The notes beneath the pieces were generated by a model, which saw only the letters and a program-made list of their open reading frames with translations, was not told the origin of the DNA and ran no database searches. Made by a program: the position numbers and the translations under genes. From positions 93,491,264-93,555,263 of the forward strand of contig CM034314.1 in assembly GCA_019925795.1 (NCBI GenBank): DNA of 64,000 nt, in the 5' to 3' direction. Of the stretch, positions 11,102-21,115 are shown piece by piece (position 1 is the first letter of the stretch; every line of letters begins with the position of its first letter). The DNA is from Dendrobium chrysotoxum (Eukaryota; Streptophyta; Magnoliopsida; Asparagales; Orchidaceae).

Positions 11102-11387
11102 TGATAAGGAGACTTGATAAGGCTTTCCAACTATACATATGTTGGCTTACCTCTCTTAGTGTCTGCTCCACCTTCCCTGATCATATACTGTACTTACTCT
11201 ATTATCACCGTCAGTTTCTCTGCTCTTAATCTCAGCTGTTAGCTTATAACGAAATGGGTCTTTATATTCCATGTGTAATAGTTGTCCTGTAAGGAAGATG
11301 AACAGTAATTCTCACTTTCTGTTATCAGGTACATTTGCATTGCTCTAGTGATTGCAGGTAATCACCGAAGGATTGTTAGCTTCTTCA
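11102..11387 (+). repeat. 3' LTR of the copia element
   Basis: 286 bp, TGATAAGG to TTCTTCA, with five substitutions from the 5' LTR. It is followed by the target duplication AGGTG (11388-11392). Confidence 0.95.
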
Positions 11388-11479
11388 AGGTGCACACTAA
11401 GGGAGGGCACTTGTGAGAGATCTTCTAACTCAAATATTTGATATAGGATAGGGGGTCAGAGAATAGAGCACGATCAAGG

Positions 11480-11770
11480 GAAAATCCTGATCCCGCTCAC
11501 ACAATGACAAGTGATGAGAAGTACAACCCGCCACCTTGGCATGCGAGAAGGATAGACTTGAGTTGAGAAACACCTTTTCTAAAGAGATAGTATTGGCGAG
11601 ATCACTTGTAAAATTTAAAATACCTCACCTAGAGTCCTATAGAGGTAGGACTAACTCGACGGACTATGTTGCAAACTTTGAGTCCATGATGTTGCTGATG
11701 AGCATTAATTATGCCATGAAATGACGATTGCTCTTCACGACTCCTAAGAATAAACACTTAGATAGTCCAC
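11480..11770 (+). pseudogene. Ty3/gypsy gag fragment, decayed
   Basis: The open part at about 11566-11721 resembles the retrotransposon gag domain of plant gypsy elements: F-K-I-P-H-L-E-S-Y-R-G, then D-Y-V-A-N-F-E-S-M-M and a RLLFTTP stretch after a stop near 11722. Typical family members read FKMPQLETYDG and DHLENFKTMM. It is short, has stops and lacks any pol. The copia element at 6608 may have inserted into the same old gypsy copy. The + strand direction is clear; lineage is not resolved. Confidence 0.6.
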
Positions 11771-12487
11771 TCGCTTGCCAGGAAAAGTTATCTCATCATT
11801 CTTAAAATTAAATAGGAAAAATAGTGACAAAGGACTGGCTAGCTTTAGTTCCTGCTACTTGTGTTGGAATTGGGACTTAACATGTTGAAGGATTATGAAA
11901 GGCAATAAGGGATGAAAAAGAGAATAACTTTTGGGAATTTTTCATTGATTCTTTTCCAGATCTTTAAGCCTATTTATAGGCCATTACAATAGAAAAAGAA
12001 TTCTGATCCACACCTAAATAAAATCATAAAAAAGAAACTCTATTTATAATAATAATCTAGAAAAGCTCAAACTAAATGATATTAAACTGAATTTATATTT
12101 AAATGGAAACATTCACAAATTTAAACGTGAACAAATCTAACCTAACAAAGCTGATGCCTGTACAAACTTGGGCTTGTTTACCCAAAGCCTACTTGAGCTC
12201 AATTATAGCTACAATTGTGCTTTTTCATGTTTGATTTGTTTAAATCTATACCCATTTGAGCTTGAGTTGTGCTCAACTCATTTAGGCTTGAGCTAAATTT
12301 GAGCTTAAGATGTTAATTTTATTTTAATAAAATTTTTAATAGTAAGTATTATTTTTATTAAATCTTTTTTAAATTCTCTTGAATCACTTGGACACATTAT
12401 CAAATTTATTTAGCTATGTTGAATTTGCTTGTGTCTTCTTGTATCTACTTATCCTACAAGGTTCGTTTTGCAAAATATAAATTTTTC
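11771..12487. other. AT-rich sequence with an LTR-like TATA palindrome
   Basis: No coding sequence. At about 11968-11980 CCTATTTATAGGCC gives a TATAAATAGG on the minus strand, as often seen in LTR promoters, so part of this stretch may be a decayed minus-oriented LTR. No LTR ends could be set. Confidence 0.3.
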
Positions 12488-12540
12488 GGAGTGCTACTTG
12501 TGTTCAAACACAAGGTGGTTTGATCAAGTATTTTCCTTAT
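12488..12540 (+). repeat. 53-bp fragment of the RTE LINE
   Basis: This stretch matches the RTE reverse transcriptase region at about 27262-27314 with a few mismatches (shared core ACTTGTGTTCAAACACAAGG). Nothing else of the element adjoins it. Confidence 0.75.
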
Positions 12541-12947
12541 GCTTATAAAAATTAAGTGAGGAAGGGTGTAGAATAGGACAGATAGATCCATTCAACAAAT
12601 TTGTAGAATAGCCTCTCAATCTTCTTATGCAACATAGAATTAGTTCAAAAGATGAAGACCTAATTAAAAAAAGGAAGCAAATTACCACTTGACACTACCT
12701 TCTTAAGGCATTCTTGTCAATTAAGAATAGCAGCTCATTCATAAAAAGTGGGGGAAAAGGAATACCATATCAATATGTCTATACCCATCAATACAATTGA
12801 TCTGTTAACCAAATAAATATAAGTAACCATCTCATCCATCTATCTCTCAAGAACATCTACAACCCATGCGACAGATTGAATTTGTAACTACTTATACTCA
12901 AAGGTAACAATTTACTGATAATGAAAAGATCTAGAACGCCTCCTTAC

Positions 12948-13049
12948 CCGATAATTAGACTTCTGCACCGCATTGCCCCAAAATTTCACGCTTGAAGATA
13001 TCGTCGAAAAAAATCCGCCACCTTCCACCTTCTTGTCCTTCAAACTCAT
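12948..13049 (-). pseudogene. Exon-1-like fragment in left arm, resembling the start of an ORP3-type oxysterol-binding protein
   Basis: The ATG at 13049 (minus strand) opens 34 codons containing EGGGFFSTISSSVKFWGNAV followed by QKS, ending at a CGG|GTAAGG donor-like junction. Plant ORP3-type oxysterol-binding-related proteins begin with a short variable stretch and then a GFF-x-S-I-x-S-S-x-x-x-FG-N/S-A-x-x-K-S-V-N-G motif, which this resembles. The identification is from memory of the family pattern and is tentative. Only the first exon is present; no sterol-binding domain follows. Confidence 0.45.
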
Positions 13050-13333
13050 CACTAAAATCCTAATTCAAAGACAGACCTTCATTCTAACACTCTCAAACTA
13101 TTTGGAATTCAAACAATTAATGCCCTAATCTTCCAATCTAAACCATTAAGAATCGAGAATTATATACCATAGACACATTCGAGTCGAATCCCAGTCCTAG
13201 TCAAATCTATCTGTGGTATATAATTCTCGATTTTTAATCGTTTACAATGGAAGATTAGGGCATTAATTGTTTGAATTCCAAATAGTTTGAGAGTGTTGGA
13301 TTGAAGGTCTATCCTTGAATTAGGGTTTCAGTG

Positions 13334-13434
13334 ATGAGTTCAAAGAACGAGAAGCCAGAAGGAGACGGATTCTTTTCGTCGATATCTTTAAGCTTGAAAT
13401 TTTAGGGCAGCGCAGTGCAAAAATCTGTTACCGA
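13334..13434 (+). pseudogene. Exon-1-like fragment in right arm, resembling the start of an ORP3-type oxysterol-binding protein
   Basis: This is the mirror copy of 13049-12948. The ATG at 13334 is followed by EKPEGDGFFSSISLSLKF, a TAG where the left arm has TGG (Trp), then GSAVQKSVT and GA|GTAAGG. The differences from the left arm show that both arms have drifted. The right arm keeps KSVT, closer to the usual KSVNG, whereas the left keeps the open Trp codon. Confidence 0.45.
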
Positions 13435-13604
13435 GTAAGGAATCATTCTAGATCTGCTCATTATCAGTAAATTGTTATATTTGAGTATGATTAGTTACAA
13501 CTTTGATCTATGTCATGTTGGTTGCACATGTATTTATGAGCTAGATCGAGGAGATGGTTGATTTTATCTATTTTGATAATAGATCAACTGTATTGTTGAT
13601 TGCG

Positions 13605-14014
13605 TTGTAGTTGATCAGAATTTGCTTGCCTTATATAAGAAAATTTTCTACACTTATATGCATATAGCCTAATATTATTACTACTTTATAATAAAATTAA
13701 ACCAAACTTATATTTATATTAACTAGTTTACTCATTCTCATCATAAACATTTATCTTTTGAATGAAGCGAAATAGTTTAAGAACACATAGAATCCTCTGT
13801 ATATCTTCATCTCCTGACTTCCTAATCGTCTCTTTCCTTTTCTTTCCCGTCACCACTTTCATTTCAATTGATGACCCCACAACAATTTTAATGTTGCAAG
13901 AATCCATTAAGAAGAACTGATGAACTTAGTTTGATTAAAAATATAGTTTGGTATAAGATTAATTTATAGAGAAATTAAAAAAAATAATAATCAAACATAT
14001 GCACGCCAAAAACC
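13605..14014. other. AT-rich spacer, nothing recognised
   Basis: No domains and no clear repeat ends were seen. Confidence 0.5.
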
Positions 14015-14017
14015 TAA

Positions 14018-14374
14018 GGGGCTGTTTGGTAGCAGGATTTAGGTCGGATTTGAGCGAAATCCAGCCAAACGGCCTAAAATGCAAAACCAAATCTCACGGC
14101 AAATGTAAGCCGCCGTAGACTGAAAATTTCGCCTTTTCGTGCTAAATCCCGGATTTTCAAAATCCTGTTTTTGCTCTATTGGCGCGGAAAAGAAGAAACT
14201 CCGCTCAAAATTTTCAACCTCCTTAAATCCTGAGTAGAATAGTCACAGTCACATAGGATTTAACAGGATTTATCATGAATGTTACCAAACAGTTTTCAGG
14301 ATTTAACCCCCATAAGATTTCGTAAATCCGGATTTAGAAGATTTATGAAATCCTGGGCGCTGCCAAACAGCCAC
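14018..14374. mobile_element. Tourist-like (PIF/Harbinger) MITE
   Basis: The 357-bp element begins GGGGCTGTTTGGTAGC and ends GCTGCCAAACAGCCAC, an inverted repeat matching at 14 of 16 positions. It is flanked on both sides by TAA (14015-14017 and 14375-14377), the Harbinger target duplication. No coding capacity. Confidence 0.85.
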
Positions 14375-14602
14375 TAAATGTTACTCTTGTTCAGATTGAG
14401 TAAGACTCTCAAAGCTAACAAAAGGTGTATGAACAATCTTTCGACATTGTTTGATAATTTCTATTGGATCAGAAAAAAAAAAGAGTAAAAAAATTGTATA
14501 ATTGGGCAGGATGGCCCAACTTAGCTATCGCCTATTGCTTACTCTATTATTGCTGAAGCCAATATGTCTGATATTTCCATCATCGCCTCCACTGTCACCG
14601 AC

Positions 14603-15476
14603 ACCATCCATGATCTTCGGCGTCATCCAGCGGGTGAGTAGTCCCTTCGATGCCACCAAAGGGCTACGCCAACTGCCGCCGCACCATGCAACGGAGGCAA
14701 CTCCACCGGCCTAAGCAGCTCCAACAGGAGCTTCTCGAGGTCCCAGTCAGATGCACTCCTCTTCATGTTTCTCCCTACTTCAAGAGAGCTGGTTTCGGAT
14801 TCTTCCTCAAACTTTAAGCTCTTCTCCCCTCCATTGTCGCCTTGTTGATCCCTTTTTATGTCGAGGGAAACGAAAGCAAACAGAGACGGGGCATAAGGCT
14901 GGTGGGAAAGAAAAATGTTTAAAATAATTGGGCTTTGGCTTATTGCCTGTCATGTTCGATTGTATTTTTTTAATGTAACTAGTGTGGGATTTTTTACTCT
15001 TTAAATTTCTTTTTTTTTTAAATGTAGCTTTTTGGGCTTCTAGTGAGTTTAGGAAAAAAAAAAATTGTAGCTTTTTTTTTCTCGATGACATAAAATTTAA
15101 TATTTCAAAAAAAAAAAACTGAAAATGCCATTTATTATGAACCTGTCTCTTTCCCACCGGTCTTATGCCCTGTCTCTGTTTTCTTTCTGTCTCACTCGCC
15201 ATAAAAAATGGATAAAAAAAGGCGACAACATAACGAAGAGGTGAGACCTCAAAGCGTGAGGAAGAATTCAAAACCATCTTGCTTGAAATGGGGAGAAGAG
15301 GAGTGCATCTGATTGGGATCTCGAGGAGCTCTTGTTGGAGCTGCTCAAGCTGGTGGAGTTTTCACCATCGCATGGTGCGGCAGAGGGCGGTGGTAGTCAG
15401 CTTAGCCCTTTGGTGGCATCGGAGGGAATCGGAGGGACTACTCACCCGAAGCAGGAGATCATAGATGATGTTTGTT
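14603..15476. repeat. Large head-to-head inverted duplication 2 (about 310-330-bp arms)
   Basis: The left arm (about 14603-14910) and right arm (about 15149-15476) are imperfect reverse complements. The spacer of about 240 bp is rich in A and T runs. In the outward direction each arm contains a short coding-like stretch. The left arm on the minus strand reads MKRSASDWDLEKLLLELL (about 14765-14710). The right arm on the plus strand reads KRSASDWDLEELLLELL (about 15298-15348) with its ATG lost. Both then give P-x-H-G-A-A before indels separate the frames. I do not recognise the source gene. The geometry (5' ends facing the centre) is the same as in the inverted duplication at 12785. Confidence 0.8.
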
Positions 15477-15815
15477 GGGGAAGATGAGGAGTAAACATCA
15501 CAATAATGAAACAAAAAAAAAGTAAAAGCAGCGGAAATTAAGGACACCAAGATTTAAGAAGTAAAAACTCAAAATAGGGGGAAAAAACTAAAGAGTCACG
15601 CCACATCAAGAATTCCATTATAAAAATTGAGAGAAATAAGTAGATCTCTCTTCTCTCTCACTCTCTCCTTACTTCTCTTCTATACTAATACAAATATACC
15701 TATATAAAGGCAAGAAAAAAATAATAAAGGAAATTTAATAAATAAAATATTCTCAATAATGAAAAGAATATTACATGAATAAATATTATATATTCTAACT
15801 TTTAATATTTGACAA
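15475..15815 (-). repeat. Possible decayed solo LTR, minus orientation
   Basis: The left edge TGTTGGGGAAG resembles an LTR terminus. At about 15700-15712 CCTATATAAAGG gives a TATA box on the minus strand, as in an LTR read right to left, and the right edge could be ...TTTGACA near 15814. No flanking duplication or partner LTR was found. Confidence 0.35.
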
Positions 15816-16297
15816 CGACTAATTTAGATTGGAGGAATTTGAAATTTATGATTATTTTCAATATAATGTAAACTAAAATTATATATATGAAAAAATTTAG
15901 CTCTTTAGTTTCTTGATCTAAAGAATTTTACGAGTTTTCATTTTTTTTTTAATTTAGTTACTTGCAAAGTAAAACTAAAATTTGAAATACAATCATGACC
16001 AATGATGGTAGGCTTATGGTGGTGGTGACAATAATTATAATGGTCGATTATGATGATAGTGGTGTAGGCGGTGACCAATAACAATATTGGCATTGGTGTT
16101 TGGCCATGATGGTAGATGAAACGTCACATTTTAATGAATTTAGAATTCACCAAATCAAACGAAATCTAAATATATTGACATGAACTAAGTGAGAAATTTC
16201 AAATATCTCGAAAAATTACTATGCATTTGCTTTGCTTCTAATCAAATATCCAAGAATTAAAATCCACTTTCATTTGGTTTAATTTCTACTACTAGTA
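15816..16297. other. AT-rich spacer, nothing recognised
   Basis: No domain, RNA gene or repeat boundary was seen. Confidence 0.5.
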
Positions 16298-16305
16298 CTT
16301 GCAAC

Positions 16306-16952
16306 TAGGGATGTCAATATTTGACACGACATGAAAACCCGACCCGAAAATTTCGGGTTTGACCCGACCCGATTTCAAAACTGGTCGGGTTCGGGTTCCC
16401 AGATTCGACCCTTTTGAAAAACGGGTCGGGTTCGGGTATACCCGACGGGTTGCCGGGTCAACCCGAAAACCCGTTTAAAATGAGCTGACAGTGCTGCCCC
16501 GGCTGCTCGCGCACCTGCCCCGGCTACCCGTGCACCTGCCTGCGCCCTGCCCGCGCTCTACCCGCAGCTGCCCTCGCCTGCCAGCTGCCACTCGCGCACC
16601 CAAGGCTGGCCGCGTGCCCTGCCCACGCGGTCGCGGCCTGCCCGCGTGCTGCCCTGCCCGCTTGCGGACGCTTTGCCCGGCCTGTGCACTGCCCTGCCTG
16701 CTGGCAGACGCGCGCTGGCCTACTTGCGCGCCGCCTGCTGTCCAGCCCACCAGCCGCTGCAGCCCGCCGCTCCGCCGTCCTGCTGCCTTTTCGTGTCGGG
16801 TCGGGTCAACCCAGCAACCCGACGGGTCGGGTCCGGGTCCGAATTTTGGACCCGTTTACCTACCCTGGTCCGATTAAGGTTGACCCGTTTGAACCCGGGT
16901 CAGTTCGGGTTCAACCCGAACCCGACCCGAAACCCAATTTTGACACCCCCTA
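16306..16952. mobile_element. Non-autonomous hAT-type transposon with GC-rich core
   Basis: The 647-bp element runs from TAGGGATGTCAATA to TTTTGACACCCCCTA. It is flanked by an exact 8-bp target duplication CTTGCAAC (16298-16305 and 16953-16960), diagnostic of hAT. Inside the ends are many copies of GACCCGACCCG / CGGGTTCGGGT in both directions. The central part (about 16490-16790) is a CG-rich degenerate repeat that stays open in several frames without resembling a protein. Confidence 0.9.
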
Positions 16953-16960
16953 CTTGCAAC

Positions 16961-18683
16961 CAAACGACAACCCCTAAATAATTTTAATAGTTTTAATATA
17001 AATAACTAAAATGCCCCTTTAAAAATAAATAGTTGAAGGATACCTACAGACCCACCATTAGTCGTTAATGATAATGAAGGATGAAGGCTAGAGATTGGTG
17101 TTGGAAACCAGAGAACATTATTTAATTAAAATGTTGGGCGATGTCAATCAACATACATTGGTGAATTTCTTGATTAGTGAAGGTAGATAGATAAATATCA
17201 TAGTTTTATTTTTTCTTGTCTTGAATTAGAAAATAAAGAAAGAAAATAATTAATGATTACATGTATAAGACAAATAGAAGATAACATTTTGTCATTGATT
17301 GCAGACCAATATACATTATGAGGAAAGTAAGTTTAACAATTATTTACAAATCAAATTTTATGTAACGAAGCTAGTAAATATTTTGATTTAAATCTATGAC
17401 ACTATTTTACAAACTAAATAACATTGCACTTAAAGTAAAACTTTTTGACAATTTGAATTGAATATGCTCAATTAATTGTGTATGCTTGCATTTGCTTTCT
17501 TAGGTGCTTAGCAGGTATTTAATAAATCCTAAGGAAAAATTGGATGGTCAAGACCTGTACTAAGGTAATCATTTTAAACTCAACAAAGTAGTTTGATGGG
17601 AGTTGATTCTCAAGAACACACCATGGGTTTGTGCAAGTCACCCAAGATTTGGAGGACACTTCTCACCTACTTGAAGCACACTTTCAAAGTAATTCATCAT
17701 CACCTCGAGCGATGAGTCATCAATAGAATTCGTCAACCCTTCGATAATTATGTTTATTTGGCTAGAATCATAACTTACTCAATTTTACATAAATTTCATA
17801 ATTTGTTTTTCCTTTAACTATCCCAATTAGTATGTCTTACATTTAACCAATATGATGATAAATCATAAGCTATGATACGAATTTGAAACAAGAAGACTCA
17901 GGTTTAGGGTGTCCTAATGCAAATAACATGATTTGTGGTATGCTTTCATGCAAAGAAAATTTGAAGATTCATAAATTACTAACAACCAATTAATCTAAGA
18001 ACTCACATTTTTTAATGAAAACAAGCAATAATAGTCTTTAAGACCACTTGTAAGCTAGCTAGTTTGACAAAACATGTTGTGATTGGGATTGGCCTAGCAC
18101 CCATCAAACTATGTGAGAGTGCATGCTAAGTGTCTTATGACAATTATGATTTCCAGCAGAGAAAAGGTGGTTCAGGGACTTGTAACTCTTATCTAAAATT
18201 ACAGAAGGAATGGAAGGTAGTCCTTTTCTGTTAAACATAATTTCTCTCTGTAAAAATATTTACAACATTCTTTAACCATTATTCCTTAACAATTTTGAAC
18301 TCATAATAGTAATTCATATGCTCCAGGAGCTATTAATGAGATCCTTTGTAAACTAATTAGAACAAAGCTTTAATTAGGATTTCCTTACCCTCAGCATTAA
18401 TTGTGATGGGATCTTTAATGCTTGTTTGTGTTATGCTATGTAAAACACTGATCAACTTCGTGTTATATATTGTAAAGGATTTCATGGCTCTCCATTTCAT
18501 AGTCTACATGCAGATGGTTCGCAGATAGACCGATGGACATTTGTGAGTGAATTTTTATTTGAGAATCTTGTGCTTGATATGACATTTCCAAAGCTGAAAG
18601 CGGAATTCTCTTTGATCAAAGGTTTATGTATCTCATGGGAATCTACTTTGCATAAGAAGTGGTAAGTGTCTTGGCATAACAAT
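16961..18683. other. AT-rich intergenic sequence
   Basis: I looked for coding frames, tRNA boxes and repeat ends and found none that can be supported. Confidence 0.5.
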
Positions 18684-19396
18684 TGTCTCTCCTTGGCCTC
18701 CCTTAAACTCGACTCAAAGGGAGCACCACACTTAAACTCTCAAAACTCTAAAAATGATAGATCCCGCTGAAATGATAGAACTCTTTAATAAAAGAATTGA
18801 AAAACTATTTATATTAAGTACATAAAAGGACTCAGGTGCCGCGGCGCCATCAAGCGGCATTATAGAATGAACTAATGCCTTGACATAGCTGGGCTTGCTC
18901 CGCTACGACACTGGATTGACATGATGCGGCTATTGACTGAAATATAAATAATCATTTGGTTATTTCGGCATGGTTCCATCTTTCGTTTATTACTCCATTG
19001 TGGCGTTCAAGAAATTGGGCACTGCGGCGCTTGAATATGTAATTTGGCGCTGTGGCGCCGTGTATTTCAGCGCTCCGATGCTCAAATTCTTGAGACTCTG
19101 GCGATATGATGTTGATTTCTAGTATTGTGGTGTTGTTAAGCATTGTGACACTGACCTAGCTTGGCTCCGTTAGGATGCTAAGTTAATTGCCATATAAACT
19201 CCGAAGCTGCAATTTCCTGATTTGGCACTGAGGTTTTGTGGATGCCGGGGCGTTGTTAGTTCAAGCGCAGCGGCGCTGGTTCAACACTTGTGAATTTTTT
19301 CTCCATTTCTTGAGACATTCCAGTACAACAACAGCTAAAAATAATATTTTTATTAATATTTAAGATAGTAAAACATTATAAAATTTATACTTAACA
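18684..19396 (-). repeat. LTR-like repeat, family A copy 1 (probable solo LTR, minus orientation)
   Basis: The repeat runs TGTCTCTCCTTGG...ACTTAACA, i.e. TG...CA ends. On the minus strand a TATAAATAG box (about 18805-18815) stands where an LTR promoter would be. A second copy at about 23812-24545 shares both edges, the TATA position and the internal GGCGC-rich part. No matching target duplication is visible and no internal element adjoins. Confidence 0.6.
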
Positions 19397-19429
19397 CTCT
19401 ATTAAAAATATTTAAAGAATTTATCATCT

Positions 19430-21115
19430 TAATATTTTTGAAAAGGAATGTGGCCTTTATTTTAACCAGAATAAATGTTCTTTTATTGTTGGGAAGGATA
19501 TGCCGCTAGAGAAAATTAATAGTATAAAGAGCTTTACTGGTTTCAATAAGCAATCTCTTCATATTTATTATCTCGGTACCTCTCTTCATAAAGGATGTAA
19601 AAGGACTTTTTTTATTTGATAAATTGTTCCTTATTATTAAAAAAAAGTTATCTATGTGGTAATTCAAATTTCTTTCTATGAAAGATAAACTAGTGCTAAT
19701 TAAAAGTGTTTTTTGTTCTATACCTATTTACTTGATTCAAACTGTTAACACTACTATGGAAGTATGCTCTAGATTACACAAAATCATTAATAGATTTTTT
19801 TTTGGGTTCTTCTCAGAATAAAAAAAGATACATTGGCGTGCCTAGAACTCTTGTATAGGCCCATTTTGCGAGGATGGTTTGTGGTGCAAATCAATTGCCG
19901 ATATGATTAAAAGTTTTTCTATGAAACTTTAGTGAAATTTTAGGATTAATAATTCCTTATGGGCTAACTTTATGAATCATAAATACATTAAAAATATTCA
20001 GCCCTCTCTATGCACTTTCAAGAAGGGCCAATCTCCTGGGTGATTTAGATTATGTAATAGCAAATGGCTATTGAATATTTAGTGAGGCATTGGTAATGGG
20101 TCTTGCTTTTTTTGGCAGGATGATTGGATGGGGATTGCGTATCTTGATTCTCTTTTTAACATGCATTCTTTATCAAATATGCAGGTTTCTTCATTTTGGA
20201 TGGGAGAAGGCGTGTGAATCTTCTTTAGTTCATATCCCTTATATTATGATCGATCATAATTGTAATATTCCTATAAATATGCAAATAAATGATCAACCTG
20301 TTTTTAAATATTTTATTGATGGTGGCTTTCGTATTAAAGATGCTTGGAACTGCTTCAGATCTAAAACTAATTCCAATATGATTTTGATAAAATTTGGTAT
20401 TTTGCTACTCCTACTAATATCTCTCTTTTTACTTAGAGGCTTATTAGAGGTTGGATCTCAGTGGATGATAGATTAAAAAGCAAGGGCTTTTATATTACTT
20501 CTAAATGTCACTATTATTGTCAGATTGAGACTATCCAATGTGTTTTGTGAATGGACATATTGCCTCTAGAGTTTGGTCTTTTTTTGGAAAATACTTTGGG
20601 GGTTAATATGCGGTATCATAATATTAACTTCTTTTTCCCTTCTTGCTTACTGGTTTGATAATAGGCTTGCTGGGCATCTTTTTACTGTCATTACTATGTT
20701 AATTTTCCTATTTTTTATGGCAAGAAAGAAATAATTGCAAGCATCAAGGTCCTAAGATAAACTCTGATAGAATCATCATTTGTCATAAAACTAAAATTTA
20801 TCAGTTTTTTTCTGCTAACCTGCTTCAACCTAAGCATTTCAAGGGTAACAATATATGGACTTCTTTCTTTCAGCTATCTTTTGAGAATGAAAACCATTGT
20901 ATAATGCTAAAAATTTTCCATTGGAAGCAACCTGTCATGAATAGATTCAAAATGAACATTGATAGATCACTTTCAGAGTGTGAGGCTGGGTGTGGTGGCT
21001 TAATTAGTGACTTTAAAGGTGCTTTATTTTTTGCATTTGCTTCTTACATTCTTGAATGTAAGTTATATGGGCTGAGATGAACACTTTATATATTGGCCTT
21101 AAGTTTTGCTTGTAT
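19430..21115 (+). pseudogene. Second decayed L1-type LINE (RT to RNase H)
   Basis: Broken pieces of the same kind of LINE as at 361-3241 occur in the same order and on the same strand. RT residue near the FADD-distal region (NKCSFIVGKDMP at about 19470; HIYYLGTSLHKG at about 19560) is followed by a linker/zf-RVT part (open 20090-20476; SKGFYITSKCHYYCQIET at about 20475-20530). RNase H residue MNRFKMNID...GCGGLISDFKGALFFAFAS lies at about 20937-21045. Stops and frameshifts separate every piece. Endonuclease and catalytic RT core are missing. Confidence 0.75.

Larger units (their letters stand above)
6608..11387 (+). mobile_element. Complete short Ty1/copia LTR retrotransposon (Ale/Retrofit-like), coding-defective
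   Basis: The 4780-bp element is bounded by two 286-bp LTRs with TG...CA ends. The 5-bp target duplication AGGTG is at 6603-6607 and 11388-11392. Between them are a Met-tRNA-type primer site, gag, protease, integrase, RT and RNase H in copia order, and a polypurine tract. I count five substitutions between the LTRs and no indels. The short length, short LTRs and UBN2-type gag suggest the Ale/Retrofit lineage, which is an inference. The reading frame is broken by frameshifts near 8072, 8918 and 10580 and by in-frame stops at 8382, 9265 and 10261. Confidence 0.95.
12785..13604. repeat. Large head-to-head inverted duplication 1 (about 390-bp arms)
   Basis: The left arm (about 12785-13174) and right arm (about 13205-13604) are imperfect reverse complements around a spacer of about 30 bp. 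Matching blocks run from the loop-proximal AATTATATACCA through an ATG-containing segment out to ATACARTTGATCT near both ends. Each arm reads outward as 5'-leader, a short coding exon of about 34 codons, a GTAAGG splice-donor-like junction, and AT-rich intron-like DNA. The transcript would fold into a long hairpin. Terminal transposon repeats and target duplications were not found. Confidence 0.85.

Noticed and set aside
14807..15277. A 156-codon minus-strand frame
   Set aside because: It runs from one arm of the inverted duplication through the A/T spacer into the other arm; not the orientation or frame of the conserved KRSASDWDLE peptide in the right arm.
16475..16981. Several long overlapping frames on both strands
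   Set aside because: They lie in the GC-rich degenerate core of the hAT-type element, where stop codons are rare by composition; no protein-like pattern.
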